Assembly: GCA_029449235.1 (NCBI GenBank) | Contig: JANATG010000001.1 | Location: 124,001 to 188,000, forward strand | Direction: 5' to 3' | DNA: 64,000 nt | Source: Linnemannia schmuckeri | Lineage: Eukaryota > Mortierellomycota > Mortierellomycetes > Mortierellales > Mortierellaceae | Part shown: positions 25,807 to 37,200 of the stretch, one piece after another | Position numbering within the stretch: position 1 is the first letter of the stretch | Layout of the letters: each line of letters starts with the position of its first letter | Made by a program: the position numbers and the translations under genes | Notes under the pieces: generated by a model | What the model was told of the DNA's origin: nothing | Databases searched by the model: none | Seen by the model: only the letters and a program-made list of their open reading frames with translations

Positions 25807-28382
25807 CTTGGCAGTTGTGGTCGGTGAAGATAAATGTACAGGTTATGCGACGAGTAAGTCAAGAAGGGTAAAAAGGTGGTGTTTTTGAGTGCAGTGAATG
25901 AGTTTTTTGAATGAATGAATGAGCTATAGAAGAGTGAAATGAGTATACAAGAAGAGTGGAGAAGTGGAGAGAAGGGGTTTCAAGTGGAGCTATGATAAAG
26001 AGAAGAGTGGGGAGTGGGGTAAAGAAGGAAGAGTGGGGAGTGAAGAGAGCAAAGAGGGAGTCAAGAAGACACGACTGAGGACGAACGAACAACAACGGAC
26101 AAGGAAGAGGATGAGGAGAGAGGAGAGAAAGAGAAAAGACGAGATGGATGGTGAAAGGAGGAGAAGGGAAAAAGTAGAAAAAGAAGGGTGAAAAAAAAAA
26201 GAAAAAAAAAACCTCTTTTATACGTTTCTAAATCATCGTCAGTCGAGAGTGCCTTGCACCTCGTGCCCGTCAACGACCTGTTGATATCCTATCCATCATC
26301 AGCACCCACGTTTGCTGTTCCCTCATTGATGGGTCTCGAACTCAATAAAATCAATAACTAGCTGTTGTTGTTGTCTATCATTGATCATTGATTTTTGTTG
26401 CTGCCGTAGCTGTTGTTGGTTGCCTAATGATCCAAAGCAGGTAGCCCTCTGACCGTCACTATTGCCCGTGGCTGCTGTCTGTGGTTATCTTCACTACAGT
26501 GATTCAAGTCCGGGGTCCAGAAATCCTGGTGACAATGATCTCCAGGGGCACATGCGCTTGTAAATCTGCAAGAGTCCGAAGTACTTCTCCCCCCGCCATC
26601 CACTTGCATCAGAGATACATACTCACCTGCATGCCATCTCTCATTCCCTCTCCTTTCCCTCCATCTTTCCTTCTTGCCTTTTTGAACGAGGGCTCCCTTT
26701 TTTTGACCTTATTCTCACACTTACTCTACTTCCCATCCTCTCGGAGCCAATTGCCAAATCGAGCCTTACCCTCTTTCTTCTTATCCATCGTCCGTTGTTT
26801 GTCCTGTCGATACATCCTGTCCTGTTGTGTCCATGTCGACTCGACACTCATCGTCATGCGTGTCCTCAGTAGAAAGCCCATCCTCTTACTCCTGCTGTTG
26901 TCAACATCGTGCTCGAAGCAAAAATAAACCTACTCGGAAAAGACCAAAAAATAAGAGCTTGTCAACATAATGACTTTCCCACACTCCCATCACTAGCCAT
27001 CAAAGACACTCCTTCCCTTCTTTTCCCTTTCCCCGGACTTTTAGATACAGGTGCAGCACTCAAGTCGCGTGCACATGCTGAGTGTCTTGAATTTTTTCTT
27101 GTTCCGTGAACTTCCTTCTGAAAATCTGTGGAGAAAAAGATTTCTGAGTTTGTGTGCTTGACTTTTGGCATGTGGTCTCTCTGTGTGGGGAGCAGGAGGG
27201 GTAGCCACAGGCAGGAGAGCAAGAAATACGACCAGAGAGCGGGGGAAATAAAACAGGTTCCCCTGCCTATTAGAACATGTAGATGATATGCTGTATCGAA
27301 AAAGAACCGGGAGGATACACGCAAAGAGTCAAAAAGACAATTAGGCTGGCCTGTAAGAAATATTGCTCCTTGATCTCATGGCCTTTTCGCCTTCGTTGAT
27401 ATTGTATCATCCATGAATCATCCTAGCTCTATGCTTTGCAATGCTTGATCAAAGTTCCTGATAGTGCTGAAGCGTGCGAAAAAGATGTTCTGCAAGTCAT
27501 TTGAAAACGCTGGTCGAAAGGGTGCCTGAAGGTGTAAAGGAGAGTTGGAATTAGAAAAGGGGTTACAAAGAAATAAAATGATAATGGTATTTATATATTT
27601 GCCACGGTTGTTATTATCGGCTCGAGAAACCAAGCAGCATACTCGTTTCCAAGACTCTTCCACATTCACCCGTTGTAATCATACTATTTACCCGCCTGTG
27701 TGTTGTTCGGTTGCACCTTATGAAATTCAAACTACCAGCGCATTACACAACGCTTAAAATAAACAAAAAGCAGAAAGTAAAAGCACAGGTTAACCAAACG
27801 GCCATAGTAAACAACCTACCGTACCCGAGAAATCGGGTCAATTGTGTTGTTTTGTGTCCTACTGCTTCTGAAACGGCCCTTGATTACTTTCGAGGAAGGG
27901 TGGACGCTGCATTGTTGAGCCAAATCACCAACAACAGCACTATCAAGGGCGTTGGACGCGTCGACCGTCTAAAGAATAACAACAATCACGCCCCCGCAAG
28001 CTCAATGCGTCTTCTATCCTAAAGTAACATGTCATTAACACTCCTTTACCTCACCCAATTGCTGATCTCGTAGTCCACTGAGCAAACTTTCCCTTCACCT
28101 TTTTTTTTCGACAGATCATCTCTTTTCCACCTCCCACGTCCTTCACTGTTAAATATCCTTCATCCATCCGATGGTTTTGCCACCAACCTCTCTAAATATT
28201 AAGTGACGTGACTATTCTCAACAATTTACATTTACGAAGGATTGATGGCAAAAAAGAAAAAAAAATTGCCTGAACATTCATCTGCGAGTCTGACTGTTGC
28301 GAGACTAAGTCCCAAAAGTCAAGATCTGAATCTAGCTTCGATCTCCTCTCCTTTCCTACCACCCTTCCATTCATCATCAGCC
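25807..28382. other. Divergent intergenic region, no confident gene
   Basis: 25850-26215 is purine-rich on the plus strand and so pyrimidine-rich in the sense direction of the acetyltransferase, as its leader would be. A 100-codon ATG frame at 27720-28022 (plus) is open and not low-complexity in its middle part (LPYPRNRVNCVVLCPT), but has no recognised family and no clear promoter. A minus-strand exon-like stretch near 27420-27530 follows a good acceptor, also without a family. I do not call either one. 28080-28380 is the kinase-like gene's leader. Confidence 0.45.
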
Positions 28383-29445
28383 ATGTCGTCTGCTCAAAAG
28401 GTCCTCCTTCTTGTTGGACCCCCCGGTTCGGGAAAGTCCACTTTTGCCAAGGCTCTCACCAAAGTCTTCCCCGTACGTCTTCTTTTTCCTGCATTCAAAC
28501 AACAACAACAACAACAGCAACGACAAACACTGGCTTGAAAAGTCATACATCCTATCGAACTATGCTGGCGGTAGCCTACAACAATTAACATTGCCAAGAT
28601 CAATTGAATACAATATGACGGCATAGAACTTTGTGCGTATTAATCAGGACGATTTGGGCGACAGACAAGCTTGCGAAGAGCTGACAATGTCCGCCCTCCA
28701 AGCTAACAACCGTACCCAATCCGTCGTCATCGACCGCTGCAACTTTGACCAGGATCAGCGCAAAGTTTGGATTAATATTGCCGCCCAATTGTCCGTCCCT
28801 GAGGTCGATGTCATCATCATGGATACCGAATTCTACCACTGCAAGAAGCGCATCCTTGCCCGCTCCAACCACCCTACCCAGGTTGAGGGTGCTCAGGGAG
28901 TTGATATCCTCTACAAGTTCATGGAGATGTTGACTCTTCCCACCTACTTTGAGGGTATCACTAGAATCATGCGTTTGGAGCCCCAGGCGACGGCAGAGTA
29001 CTCGGACGAGGCTGTCAAGGAGATCATGGATAACTTGGCCAAGGTCGAGAAGCCCGAGAACTTGCAGGCTCCCCGTTGGCAGAAGGAGGACTATTACTTC
29101 AAGACTCAATACCACCGCGACGAAGAGGCTTACCGTGCACGCAAGGCTGCCCAATACGCTGCTACTCAGCAGTCTCAGAAGACTGGACACAAAGCTGGAT
29201 TGGAGGTCGATGAGGAAGGGTTTGCGATCAAGAAGCGTCCTGGACATAAGGAGGAGCAACCCTCGGCACCTGCCCCTGTTCGTCCCCCACTTTTCGGTGC
29301 CGCTGGTGGAGGATGGAGAGCTCGTGAGGCTGCTAAGCAGCAGCAGCAGGCCCAGCAGGAGCCCAAAAAGTTTGGACCTACTCTTTATGAGGTTCCTAAG
29401 CCTGCCGTCACCAACCCCTTCGACCTCCTCGGCGACGACGAGTAA
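28383..29445 (+). CDS. P-loop kinase-like protein (AAA_33, polynucleotide-kinase type)
   Basis: Two exons splice in phase: 28383-28472 and 28627-29445, 302 residues. A Walker A motif GPPGSGKST sits at residues 12-20. After the splice the chain continues NFVRINQDDLG, then SVVIDRCNFDQDQRKVWI and HPTQVEG. This layout matches the small kinase module of polynucleotide kinase/aprataxin-associated and zeta-toxin-like P-loop proteins, where the Asp pair after the Walker A strand holds the acceptor hydroxyl. The C-terminal 110 residues are charged and disordered, with a short hydrophobic end NPFDLLGDDE; NPF and DLL are reminiscent of endocytic adaptor-binding motifs, but that is speculative. The substrate cannot be told from sequence. 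Codon usage is biased to C-ending codons, suggesting decent expression. Confidence 0.8.
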
Positions 29446-29874
29446 ATTTGACCCACACACATTCATATCCGCATCATCGACATGTTCAAGAAGACTTGGA
29501 GTTTTGGACAGAGCAGAGCCAGGATCGCTAAAGATGGCGAAGAAAAAGGCGCATGTTGATTTTTTGTCACTTTACGCTCAATTCTTGACCAGAAACGAAG
29601 CTGAAGGATGATAGAACACCTTTTGTTTTCAGGATTTCTAGACCTCTGGATGTCGTTTTTCTACCTTCTAGCCACTTCACCTTTCGGAGCGACGATTGTG
29701 GCTGTACCTTTCATCTTACACTTTTTTAAAACACCATACAGTCCATACAATTATTTATTACTCCAATTTTTTTTTCTTTCATCTGCAATCTTTCTACTCA
29801 TTTTTTCCATCATTTATTTCAAGGGTTTCTACTAATAAACTCTCTCCTAAAAACGAAACTCTTTCTTCCCTATC
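29446..29874. other. Convergent 3' flanks
   Basis: AT-rich space between the kinase-like gene and the first F-box gene. It contains AATAAA-like sites near 29833 and T-rich stretches. No gene is seen. Confidence 0.5.
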
Positions 29875-31644
29875 CTAAACATGCCAATGCCGCCAACGCC
29901 CAAGGGGACTCAACAATTTCCTCAACGGAACCCCTTGCGAATGCAACCATTCCGCCGTATCTTCATTCACCTGCCTAATCCCGCGGATTACCAACCATTC
30001 CAGGTGTCTGCATCCGACGAGGGATCGGATCCCTTCGTCTGTGAAATCGTAGCAATTCTTGAGGGAGAGTTTCCGCAGGTAGGGGACGTATGATCCTGAA
30101 CTTTTGCTGGAGTGTTGAGAAGAGAGAAGAGGGAGGGTTGTTGGTGTGGATGTTGGAGGTGAGGATGAGGATAAGATTGGAGGGGACGAGATGGATGTGA
30201 GAAGTGAGTGTAGGGGTTGTGAAGATCCTACAGTTGTATGAGATGACCCTGTATTACTGGTGGTAGTGGTGAAATGGTGTGGCGGAGCAAGCTGCGCTGC
30301 TTCGTGACTTATCGGCCCCATCGTTGGTACTGGCGCAGGTCCTAGCTCTCCACCCACCTGAACTAATCCACCAGAAAGGATTGGCGTCTGGTCCCCAAAA
30401 GCAATAGCCTCCAGCGCTCGAACCGTCAGTCCATAACACTGATCTAACCGTAACTCCTCCAGATCGGGCGACCTTCTCAAGAGTGCAATCAGTTCCTCGT
30501 CTTGGATCCTTGTATGAATGAATGATGCCCTCTTCAGCACCAGTGCTGGTGAAGGCGACTCTCCTCCTGACGATGACGAACGACTGAGGGGTGAAAAGTC
30601 TTCGAGGGCAGTACACCCGGCAAGGCTAAGATCCTGGAGGTGTGGTAGCCAGTTCTGGATCCTTTCCAAGTCTTTTAGTTGTACGCAGTCCTGGAAATCC
30701 AGCTCCTCCAGTTCTGACCATGTCTCATCGTTTTTGTCGTTGCTGTGGTCGTTTGTTTGGTGAAAGTGCAGATGTCGAAGAACAGATTTCCGGACGACTA
30801 ACGTCCGCAACTTTCTAAAAGCCTTCAATGTCGTCCACAGAACCTGTACCGAATCGGCCCCCTCCCAGTTCTCAATCATAACACTTTGGACTCCATGTGC
30901 AGTCCTAGGGTTGAGCGCCAGGCATGTTAGGAAGTGGAGGAAGGATGTCTCGATCTTTGTCCAGGGCGAAGTTTTCGGCAGCTGTTGCACCGCTGTTAGG
31001 CATGTCGGGGATGTTGGGGAAGTGGAGAGAGTGTCCCGTTGATGTTGTTGGTGTGAAGGATGGAGGTGGGGGATGTTTGCAGATCTATTCATTGATGGTC
31101 CTGCACCGATTCCTCCTCCTGCGTCTTGCACATTCGCAACCGCAAAAGTATCCTCGACCCAAGTTGTGGTGGGCGAGAGTAACGTCCCTGCAAGGGACTG
31201 CCGGTGCACAAGCAGATTCGCATCCGAGTTGTGTTGAGACACACTCTTCCCCCCTCCACCAGTACCTCCTCCAACACCTACACCTCCTGGTAAAGCAGCC
31301 CCACTGCCAAGCCCGAAGCTGATCCTTCTATGCCGCTGCTGGACACTTCCAGTACCTCCAACCTTGAAGAGTAGCTGCTTCGAGAACTCAAGTCGGTGCC
31401 AGAAGACGGGTTCGAGGACTAGGGTATTGGTCCATTTTGAGACGAGACGGAAGGCGAGGAGGAGTGGGAGCGGGAGGAAGTAAAGAATCTGAAGGATAAG
31501 TTCTGTAGGTAGGGACATCAAAGTCGTCGTTGTTGTTAGCGGCGAAGTTGAAGAAGGTTGTAGCGGAGTTGTGGGTGGCGAGAGGGTGGAGGTGCCCGAC
31601 TGTGCAGTTGTAGCTTCTGCGTTCATGTCTATGTCCATGTCCAT
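29875..31644 (-). CDS. F-box/leucine-rich repeat protein
   Basis: Single exon of 589 residues. Probably the substrate-recognition subunit of an SCF ubiquitin ligase. The F-box is at about residues 42-88 and begins LMSLPTELILQILYFLPLPL, followed by FRLVSKWTNTL. LRR-type segments follow: LEELDFQDCVQLKDLERI, LQDLSLAGCTALEDF, LEELRLDQCYGLTVRALEAI and LRKLSLKNCYDFTDEGIRSL, each of the cysteine-containing (AMN1/FBXL) type. Two Ser/Thr/Gly-rich inserts interrupt the protein (about 95-215 and 440-510). The first of three ATGs within 21 bases (MDMDIDMNAE) is taken as the start. A second F-box/LRR gene follows upstream on the same strand. The target is unknown. Confidence 0.82.
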   Translation of the reverse strand: MDMDIDMNAEATTAQSGTSTLSPPTTPLQPSSTSPLTTTTTLMSLPTELILQILYFLPLPLLLAFRLVSKWTNTLVLEPVFWHRLEFSKQLLFKVGGTGSVQQRHRRISFGLGSGAALPGGVGVGGGTGGGGKSVSQHNSDANLLVHRQSLAGTLLSPTTTWVEDTFAVANVQDAGGGIGAGPSMNRSANIPHLHPSHQQHQRDTLSTSPTSPTCLTAVQQLPKTSPWTKIETSFLHFLTCLALNPRTAHGVQSVMIENWEGADSVQVLWTTLKAFRKLRTLVVRKSVLRHLHFHQTNDHSNDKNDETWSELEELDFQDCVQLKDLERIQNWLPHLQDLSLAGCTALEDFSPLSRSSSSGGESPSPALVLKRASFIHTRIQDEELIALLRRSPDLEELRLDQCYGLTVRALEAIAFGDQTPILSGGLVQVGGELGPAPVPTMGPISHEAAQLAPPHHFTTTTSNTGSSHTTVGSSQPLHSLLTSISSPPILSSSSPPTSTPTTLPLLSSQHSSKSSGSYVPYLRKLSLKNCYDFTDEGIRSLVGCRHLEWLVIRGIRQVNEDTAEWLHSQGVPLRKLLSPLGRWRHWHV

Positions 31645-31971
31645 GTTTGTTTCTGTGTTTATCGCTTGCTTGTTTTGCTTGCTGAGGTGTAACTAAACGA
31701 CGAGCGGCTTCCTTAGATATGGGAAAGAGTTGGGCGAAGAGTGACGAGAGAAAAATGAAAGGTTTTTTATCTTTTTTTTTATGCCATCTTTAACATCAGA
31801 TGACTGCTTTTTGCGTCACACTCACATGGGATGGAGAAAGCACGCAAACATGGCATTGGAAGATGCACAAGTAATGCAGAGGGAATAAGGGTGGGGACTT
31901 TTTGAGTGCTCTACTGATATCTACTACAACATCTACTGTGAAGGGCATAGAAAATAAAGAAAAGAAGAGAC
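31645..31971. other. Spacer between the two F-box genes
   Basis: Short promoter of the first F-box gene and 3' flank of the second. Nothing else is recognised. Confidence 0.5.
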
Positions 31972-33246
31972 CTAGGTCTTCTTGTGCCAGACGAGTTTGT
32001 ACCCCTCAGTAGTCTCGGGGTCGACATATTTGGCGAGACCCAAGGACTTGAACCGCTGGTCCATCAATAGACCCTGGGACAACTCAACAATCACCAGTAC
32101 CTGCAAGTTCGGACAGAACAACAACGCTTCAAAGAATTTGCTCGTCGTCGCGCCGGGGGCCACCAGATGCAGTTGCTCCAATCGCCTACAGGACTTGGCG
32201 ACAGCAATCAACGACTCTTGACGGAACGTCATCCCGGTCTCCGTGGTTCCTGCTCGTGGGAGGATAAGGTTGCGGAGGTACCGGAGCTTGGCCAGGGTTT
32301 GGAAGGACAGGTCCGAGATCTGGTTGGCGTCCAGCAGCGAGATGTACTCGAGGCGCAAACAATTCGTCGTCAGTTCGATCAAGGCATCGTCGTTGAATTT
32401 TGCTTCAAACGATTCGAACCAGGACACGTTGAGGTGGCGGAGATTGGGGCAATGCTTAGCAAACTCGACCATCTCGGCCGCGCCTAGGTTGTCATCCGAA
32501 TCAAGTAGCACCAGTTTAGTCAAAGCCTTCCCACAGGTCCTGGCTAGTTGTTGGAAGGTTTCCGAAGGAATGTTCTTGCAACGCTTGAGAACCAGTTCTG
32601 TCAGAGGGTTGGTATGGGTCGCAAAGATGTGGAGCGGATGTCCGTTCCCGACGGGTAGAATGGGGCAGATATAGTTGGTCAACGTGAGCATCGATAGGCG
32701 ACGACAGGCCTCGGCAAGGGCATTCCAGGGGATGAGTCCTTCCTCGGTCTCGTTCGAAAGTTGACGTCCCGTTGCAAAGACCAGGGTCAGGTCCCGGAGT
32801 CGCCTACTACAATGTTCCGACAAGGCGAGGACGACATCGGGAGTGATCCAGTTGATGACAAACTGGCCATTCTGCTTGTCGACCACGTCGTGCGAGTCAA
32901 TGATCTCGATCCGTTTGACAAAGTCCCCATACTCGTGGGTCGAAGAGAAGTCGGCATTCTCGGTCTGTTGGATAAAAGTCTCGAGTTGCTCGCCTGCGTT
33001 CCAGCCGTGGAAGGTCCGTTCCTGCCAGAGGAGTGGAGAGGCAATGGCGTTCCATGACTTGCAGACGAGCGAGACAGGACCGAGGTGGTTATGGATGGTC
33101 CGGGTGCGGTGGTTGAGGTAGTCGTAATGTTGGACGGAGAGGAAGGAAAAGATGTACCGGAGGATGTTGGGTCTCAGCGAGTGGATGGTTGCGGGACCTG
33201 TACGCTCCTCTTCCTGGTGTTCAATTGGTTCTGATGTTGGACCCAT
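31972..33246 (-). CDS. F-box/leucine-rich repeat protein
   Basis: Single exon of 424 residues. An F-box-like segment spans about residues 22-75 (IHSLRPNILRYIFSFLSV ... LVCKSWNAIASPLLW). Irregular leucine-rich repeats follow: LTELVLKRCKNIPSETFQQL, LTKLVLLDSDDNLGAAEMV, LRHLNVSWFESF, LEYISLLDANQISDLSFQTL and LEQLHLVAP. Expected role: an SCF ubiquitin-ligase adaptor with an unknown substrate. It is not closely similar to its neighbour beyond the shared architecture, so the pair is not an obvious recent duplication. It is divergent from the MAPKKK gene across about 1 kb. Confidence 0.85.
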   Translation of the reverse strand: MGPTSEPIEHQEEERTGPATIHSLRPNILRYIFSFLSVQHYDYLNHRTRTIHNHLGPVSLVCKSWNAIASPLLWQERTFHGWNAGEQLETFIQQTENADFSSTHEYGDFVKRIEIIDSHDVVDKQNGQFVINWITPDVVLALSEHCSRRLRDLTLVFATGRQLSNETEEGLIPWNALAEACRRLSMLTLTNYICPILPVGNGHPLHIFATHTNPLTELVLKRCKNIPSETFQQLARTCGKALTKLVLLDSDDNLGAAEMVEFAKHCPNLRHLNVSWFESFEAKFNDDALIELTTNCLRLEYISLLDANQISDLSFQTLAKLRYLRNLILPRAGTTETGMTFRQESLIAVAKSCRRLEQLHLVAPGATTSKFFEALLFCPNLQVLVIVELSQGLLMDQRFKSLGLAKYVDPETTEGYKLVWHKKT

Positions 33247-34267
33247 CTTTGTGATTGTTGTCGATATGGTTGTGTCGTGTGATAAAATGCTGCCTTGCTT
33301 GTTCCCACGTTATTGCTTTTCCGTGTGTTTCCTCCTGTGTGTGCGTATGCGCCTGTGTGATTTTAATAGTCAAGTCTTGACTCGAATGGGTGACCCTATT
33401 AGGTTTTTAAAAAGCATGATCATTGTGGCGGGTATATATGTGTGAGCAAAACGAAGTTGTTACTGTGTTCGAGTGACTTAATGGTAAGCATGGCATCAGG
33501 TCCACTTTGTTCGCGAGGATGCGACTCGTTTGAGTGTTCTTTTGTTCTTTGGTGAGCAGTTTTCTCTTTTCTTGTTGTTTGCGCGAATATGTGCTCTCTG
33601 CTTCTACTTACCTCGTATGGTTTGTGTGTGTATATGGAATGGGCGGTTGATTAGATGAGAGAAAGGCGTGTATAGAAAGAGTGAAAGAAAGAAAAGAAAA
33701 GAAAAGAAAAGAAAAGAAGATGGTGACGCCTGGCAAAAAGGGGGAGCGGATAAAGAGAGAGAGAGAGAGAGAGAGAGAAAGAAAAAAGGAGGAGGAGGTT
33801 GAAGGGAAACGAAAACAGTCGAGAAGGAGGGAGAGGAAGGAAGAAAGAAAGAGAGAAGGGAAGAGAAGGGAAACAAAGAGAGCACAAGGCCAATACTCGT
33901 GTCTCATCCGTCCAGACCTCCCTCTTTTCCCTCTTTCCCCCCTGATTCCCAGACAGAGATGCCCCTTGAGACAGTTGGTTCGTAACCTGGTGCTTCTGTT
34001 CATGGTTCGAGACCCGCATGGCGCATCCCTCTGTTCTATCTGTTCTATTATTCTACTCAGCGGCCTGACCATTTTCCTTTTTTTTTTTTTTGCCTTTTCG
34101 CTTCCTTGCCTTTGCTCGCCACCTCTTCTTTTTCTCTTTCTTGCTACTTCTCTCTCTATCCTCGTTACGACCTTCACTTTCACCAACCTCACACCCCATA
34201 CCCTTCACGCCAACCCATACCACCACACCTCCAAGCGCAACTAACAAGGAGTGTCATCATCATCATC
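33247..34267. other. Divergent promoter with GA-type microsatellites
   Basis: Between the second F-box gene (minus) and the MAPKKK gene (plus). It carries a (GAAAA)n-like tract at about 33690-33718 and a (GA)n tract at about 33750-33780, then a pyrimidine-rich leader from 34070 to the MAPKKK start. No gene is seen. Confidence 0.6.
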
Positions 34268-37200
34268 ATGACGAGCTCATCCCCTCGCTCATTCACCTTC
34301 TCCGCCTCAAGCGGAACACCCACCCCCACAACCCCAACCTTCGACCTCTACTCCTACTCAAACGCATCCTCATACTATGAGATCATGCGCCAATGGGACG
34401 ACGACGGCATCGCCACCTGGCTGCACGACAACAAAATGGCCCACTACGACAACCTCTTTGTCGGTTAGTTTTTCTGTTTCTCTTCTATTATAATTTGGCT
34501 CTCTTGCTGCTACTTTTTGTATGCAGAACAGTCAGTCAGCCATTCAGTCGTTACTTACTTCTCAAACACCTAATACATATGATATGATAGAGCACTGTGT
34601 CAGGGGAGCGGCGCTGCTGGAACTGGACCACTATGCACTCAAGGAGATGGGCATCTCGTCGCTGGCCGACAGGATCAGGATACTTGCTGCTGTCAAGACC
34701 TTGCGCATTCGTTGTCTTGTGGTGCATCCTTTGAGTAATGGCGTTGGCAGTAGTATTAGTAATGGGCACAGTCATTACCAAAGCAGTTCCAATAAGGTAC
34801 TTATGGCCTTTGATTTCTTTGCCATGTTTTCTCTTTTTCTGGAAGCAGGAACAGGAAGAAGGCACACAATGCAAAAAGTGTTGTAGACATTATTATATTC
34901 AGGAGAGTTGGAAGTTAAGACTCGTTGTAGTATCAGGAACTGGAAGGCATTTATTTAGAGGAGAATTGGAAACCTTTACACGGGAGCAATCTGGCCTTAG
35001 CGATGTTTGCGTTTCATCAGTAACAGGAACAACAATAATAAGCATCATCGGAACCATATTCTGGAAGACTGTACTGATGGTACTTTTTATTGCCAATTAC
35101 AAGATATCGCCCATTGCATACGGGAAAACTGACAAACATGCGCGTTATTTATTGCCAATCATAGGAAAAACTGGAAGTACCTTCGATCACAAAGAAGGAG
35201 TCGCATGGACTTGGGCTCGGAGGAGAGGGCTCGTTGCTAAAGTCGCTCAAACGCTCAGGGTCTTCCAAGGCGCTAAACCTGAAACGCGCAAACTCCAAGG
35301 CCCTCGGTCGCTCCAATTCCAAGAAGCAGACAAACTTTGAAGAACCCACTTCGCCCAGGACACCGGTACGTTTTTTTATTTTATTTTTTTTCTTTTTTTG
35401 AGCTAAGGGCTAAGAGAGGATATTTTTTATTCAGGTACGCAATGGTCTGAGTAAAGACTAATGCGGACTATTTTCTTTTTCGTCGCTCACAGAGGTCTTC
35501 TCATGAAGGAGGCATCATGTCACTAGAGTCTGTCAAACACGTAAAGCTCAACCACCATTGGCTCAGGATTGTGACAATTGGAACTCTTCGCACGTCAGGA
35601 TTGTAACTGACCTTCATACCGTTATTCACTGGATAACTAATAGCGATGTATCAGGGTGTTCGATGATGGTGGACAGTCCAGGATTGTCAATGTGCACGAC
35701 GTGATGGACGCGGGTGCAATCTATATCCGAGTCTTGCACAAGTTCAACATTACCGATGACATGGAAAAGTACTCCATGTTTACTCTTGGAGAGACTGGTG
35801 ATGGTATGTCTAGAAGACTGGACTGCTGTTCATGTGGCTACAACCGTATGGAAATATTGTATACTGGTTTTCATAGCTTTTATTATCGTGCATTTACTAA
35901 CTATGAATACCTTTCGTCTTTACTAGCTCGGAGTTTGGCAGATGAAGAATTGCTTAATATTTGCAAGAGTTTGGATCGACCAGAGAAGGAACGACTCATA
36001 TTGCGAAAGAAACACCTGCCTGTGAGCCATGATGTGTTGAAAAGACGCGGCACATCCAAGAGATCGGGACGAGGCGGCACCGACCTGGCATCACCAACCG
36101 CCAACTCATTCAAGGAATCGTCCTCACGCATGCAGACCTTTTTCGGACAACGACCCCCGGATGAGATTATTGAGAGCAACTTGGCAGAATATTTCCCAGG
36201 ACATCGCAAGGAGCTTTTGCGGGAGGTCAGCAATGTGCGCAACTCGCTCTTTTTCAGGAACTCTCAGTACATGAGCAGGAGCTCTTATATACCCCGACAT
36301 TCGTACCTGATCGAGCCCGGTCAGGCGGATGTTCTCTCCCAATCTTTGGCTCACTTGTCCCTGCAGGAAGCTGATGAAACTGATGATACCGAGGATGCCG
36401 AAACCACTGCCTCGGTCTCTCACCCTAGCCCACCACGGAACCATGTCTATGGACAGCAGTCGCCAGGAAAGTCCTCAGTGGAGTCATCGAGACCGAACGA
36501 CAAACAGGAACTGGACGAAGAAGAGGAAGAAGAAGAAGAGGAGGAGGCGCATAGTGTCGAGGAGTCGTCCACCAAGGATGGATATGGCACTAGTATACCC
36601 GGCGTGATTGTCTCTGAGCACTTGGACACGACAGAGGTCAAACGTCGCGAACCGACAACGATCCAACGGTCTTCGAGTATCAAGAGTCAGGAGAGCGCCA
36701 TTTCAAACGCATCGAGTGGGTCGACCTCGGAGACTGGTGCCAGTGTAGCTTCGGACTTTCCTTCGAAGCGAGACACTGCCGCACGGATGTCGCGGATTTC
36801 ATTGGCCAGCCAAAAGTATCACAACTCTGCGTGGAATCGTTCTTCTGGATCAATTGCTTCGCTGGCTTCGATCTCGTCCCGGGTGCAGAGCAACCCTATG
36901 GCCGAGCTCATCCCACGACCCCGACAGCCAAGTGGAAGCAAACAGCGCGGAGTCTCTGAGAGTGGCGCCAAAAGTGAGAATGGAGTCATTCCATTGGAAA
37001 ATGATTACTCGTGGTGGATCCGAGGAAAGTTTATTGGCGCAGGATCGTTTGCACGTGTCTCTCTCGGATGGCATCGGCAGCACGGCACGTTCATGGCGGT
37101 CAAGCAGGTGGAGCTGGCGGTGAACAATTCGCAGAAGGAGGACAAGCAAAAACTGTTGGTTGAGGCATTGGAGCGGGAGATTGATCTGTTGAAGCAGTTG

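Noticed and set aside
27720..28022. 100-codon ATG frame MKFKLPAHYTT...
   Set aside because: Possible small gene, but no homology, promoter or splice support; left out of the gene list.
28600..29466. 288-codon frame on the minus strand
   Set aside because: Exact antisense of the kinase-like gene; composition is the mirror of C-biased codons.
33990..34030. tRNA-like GGTTCGAGACC
   Set aside because: The T-arm stem does not pair and no acceptor or anticodon stem fits.
33608..34192. Frames over the GA-rich region
   Set aside because: Translations of GA microsatellites; no codon structure.
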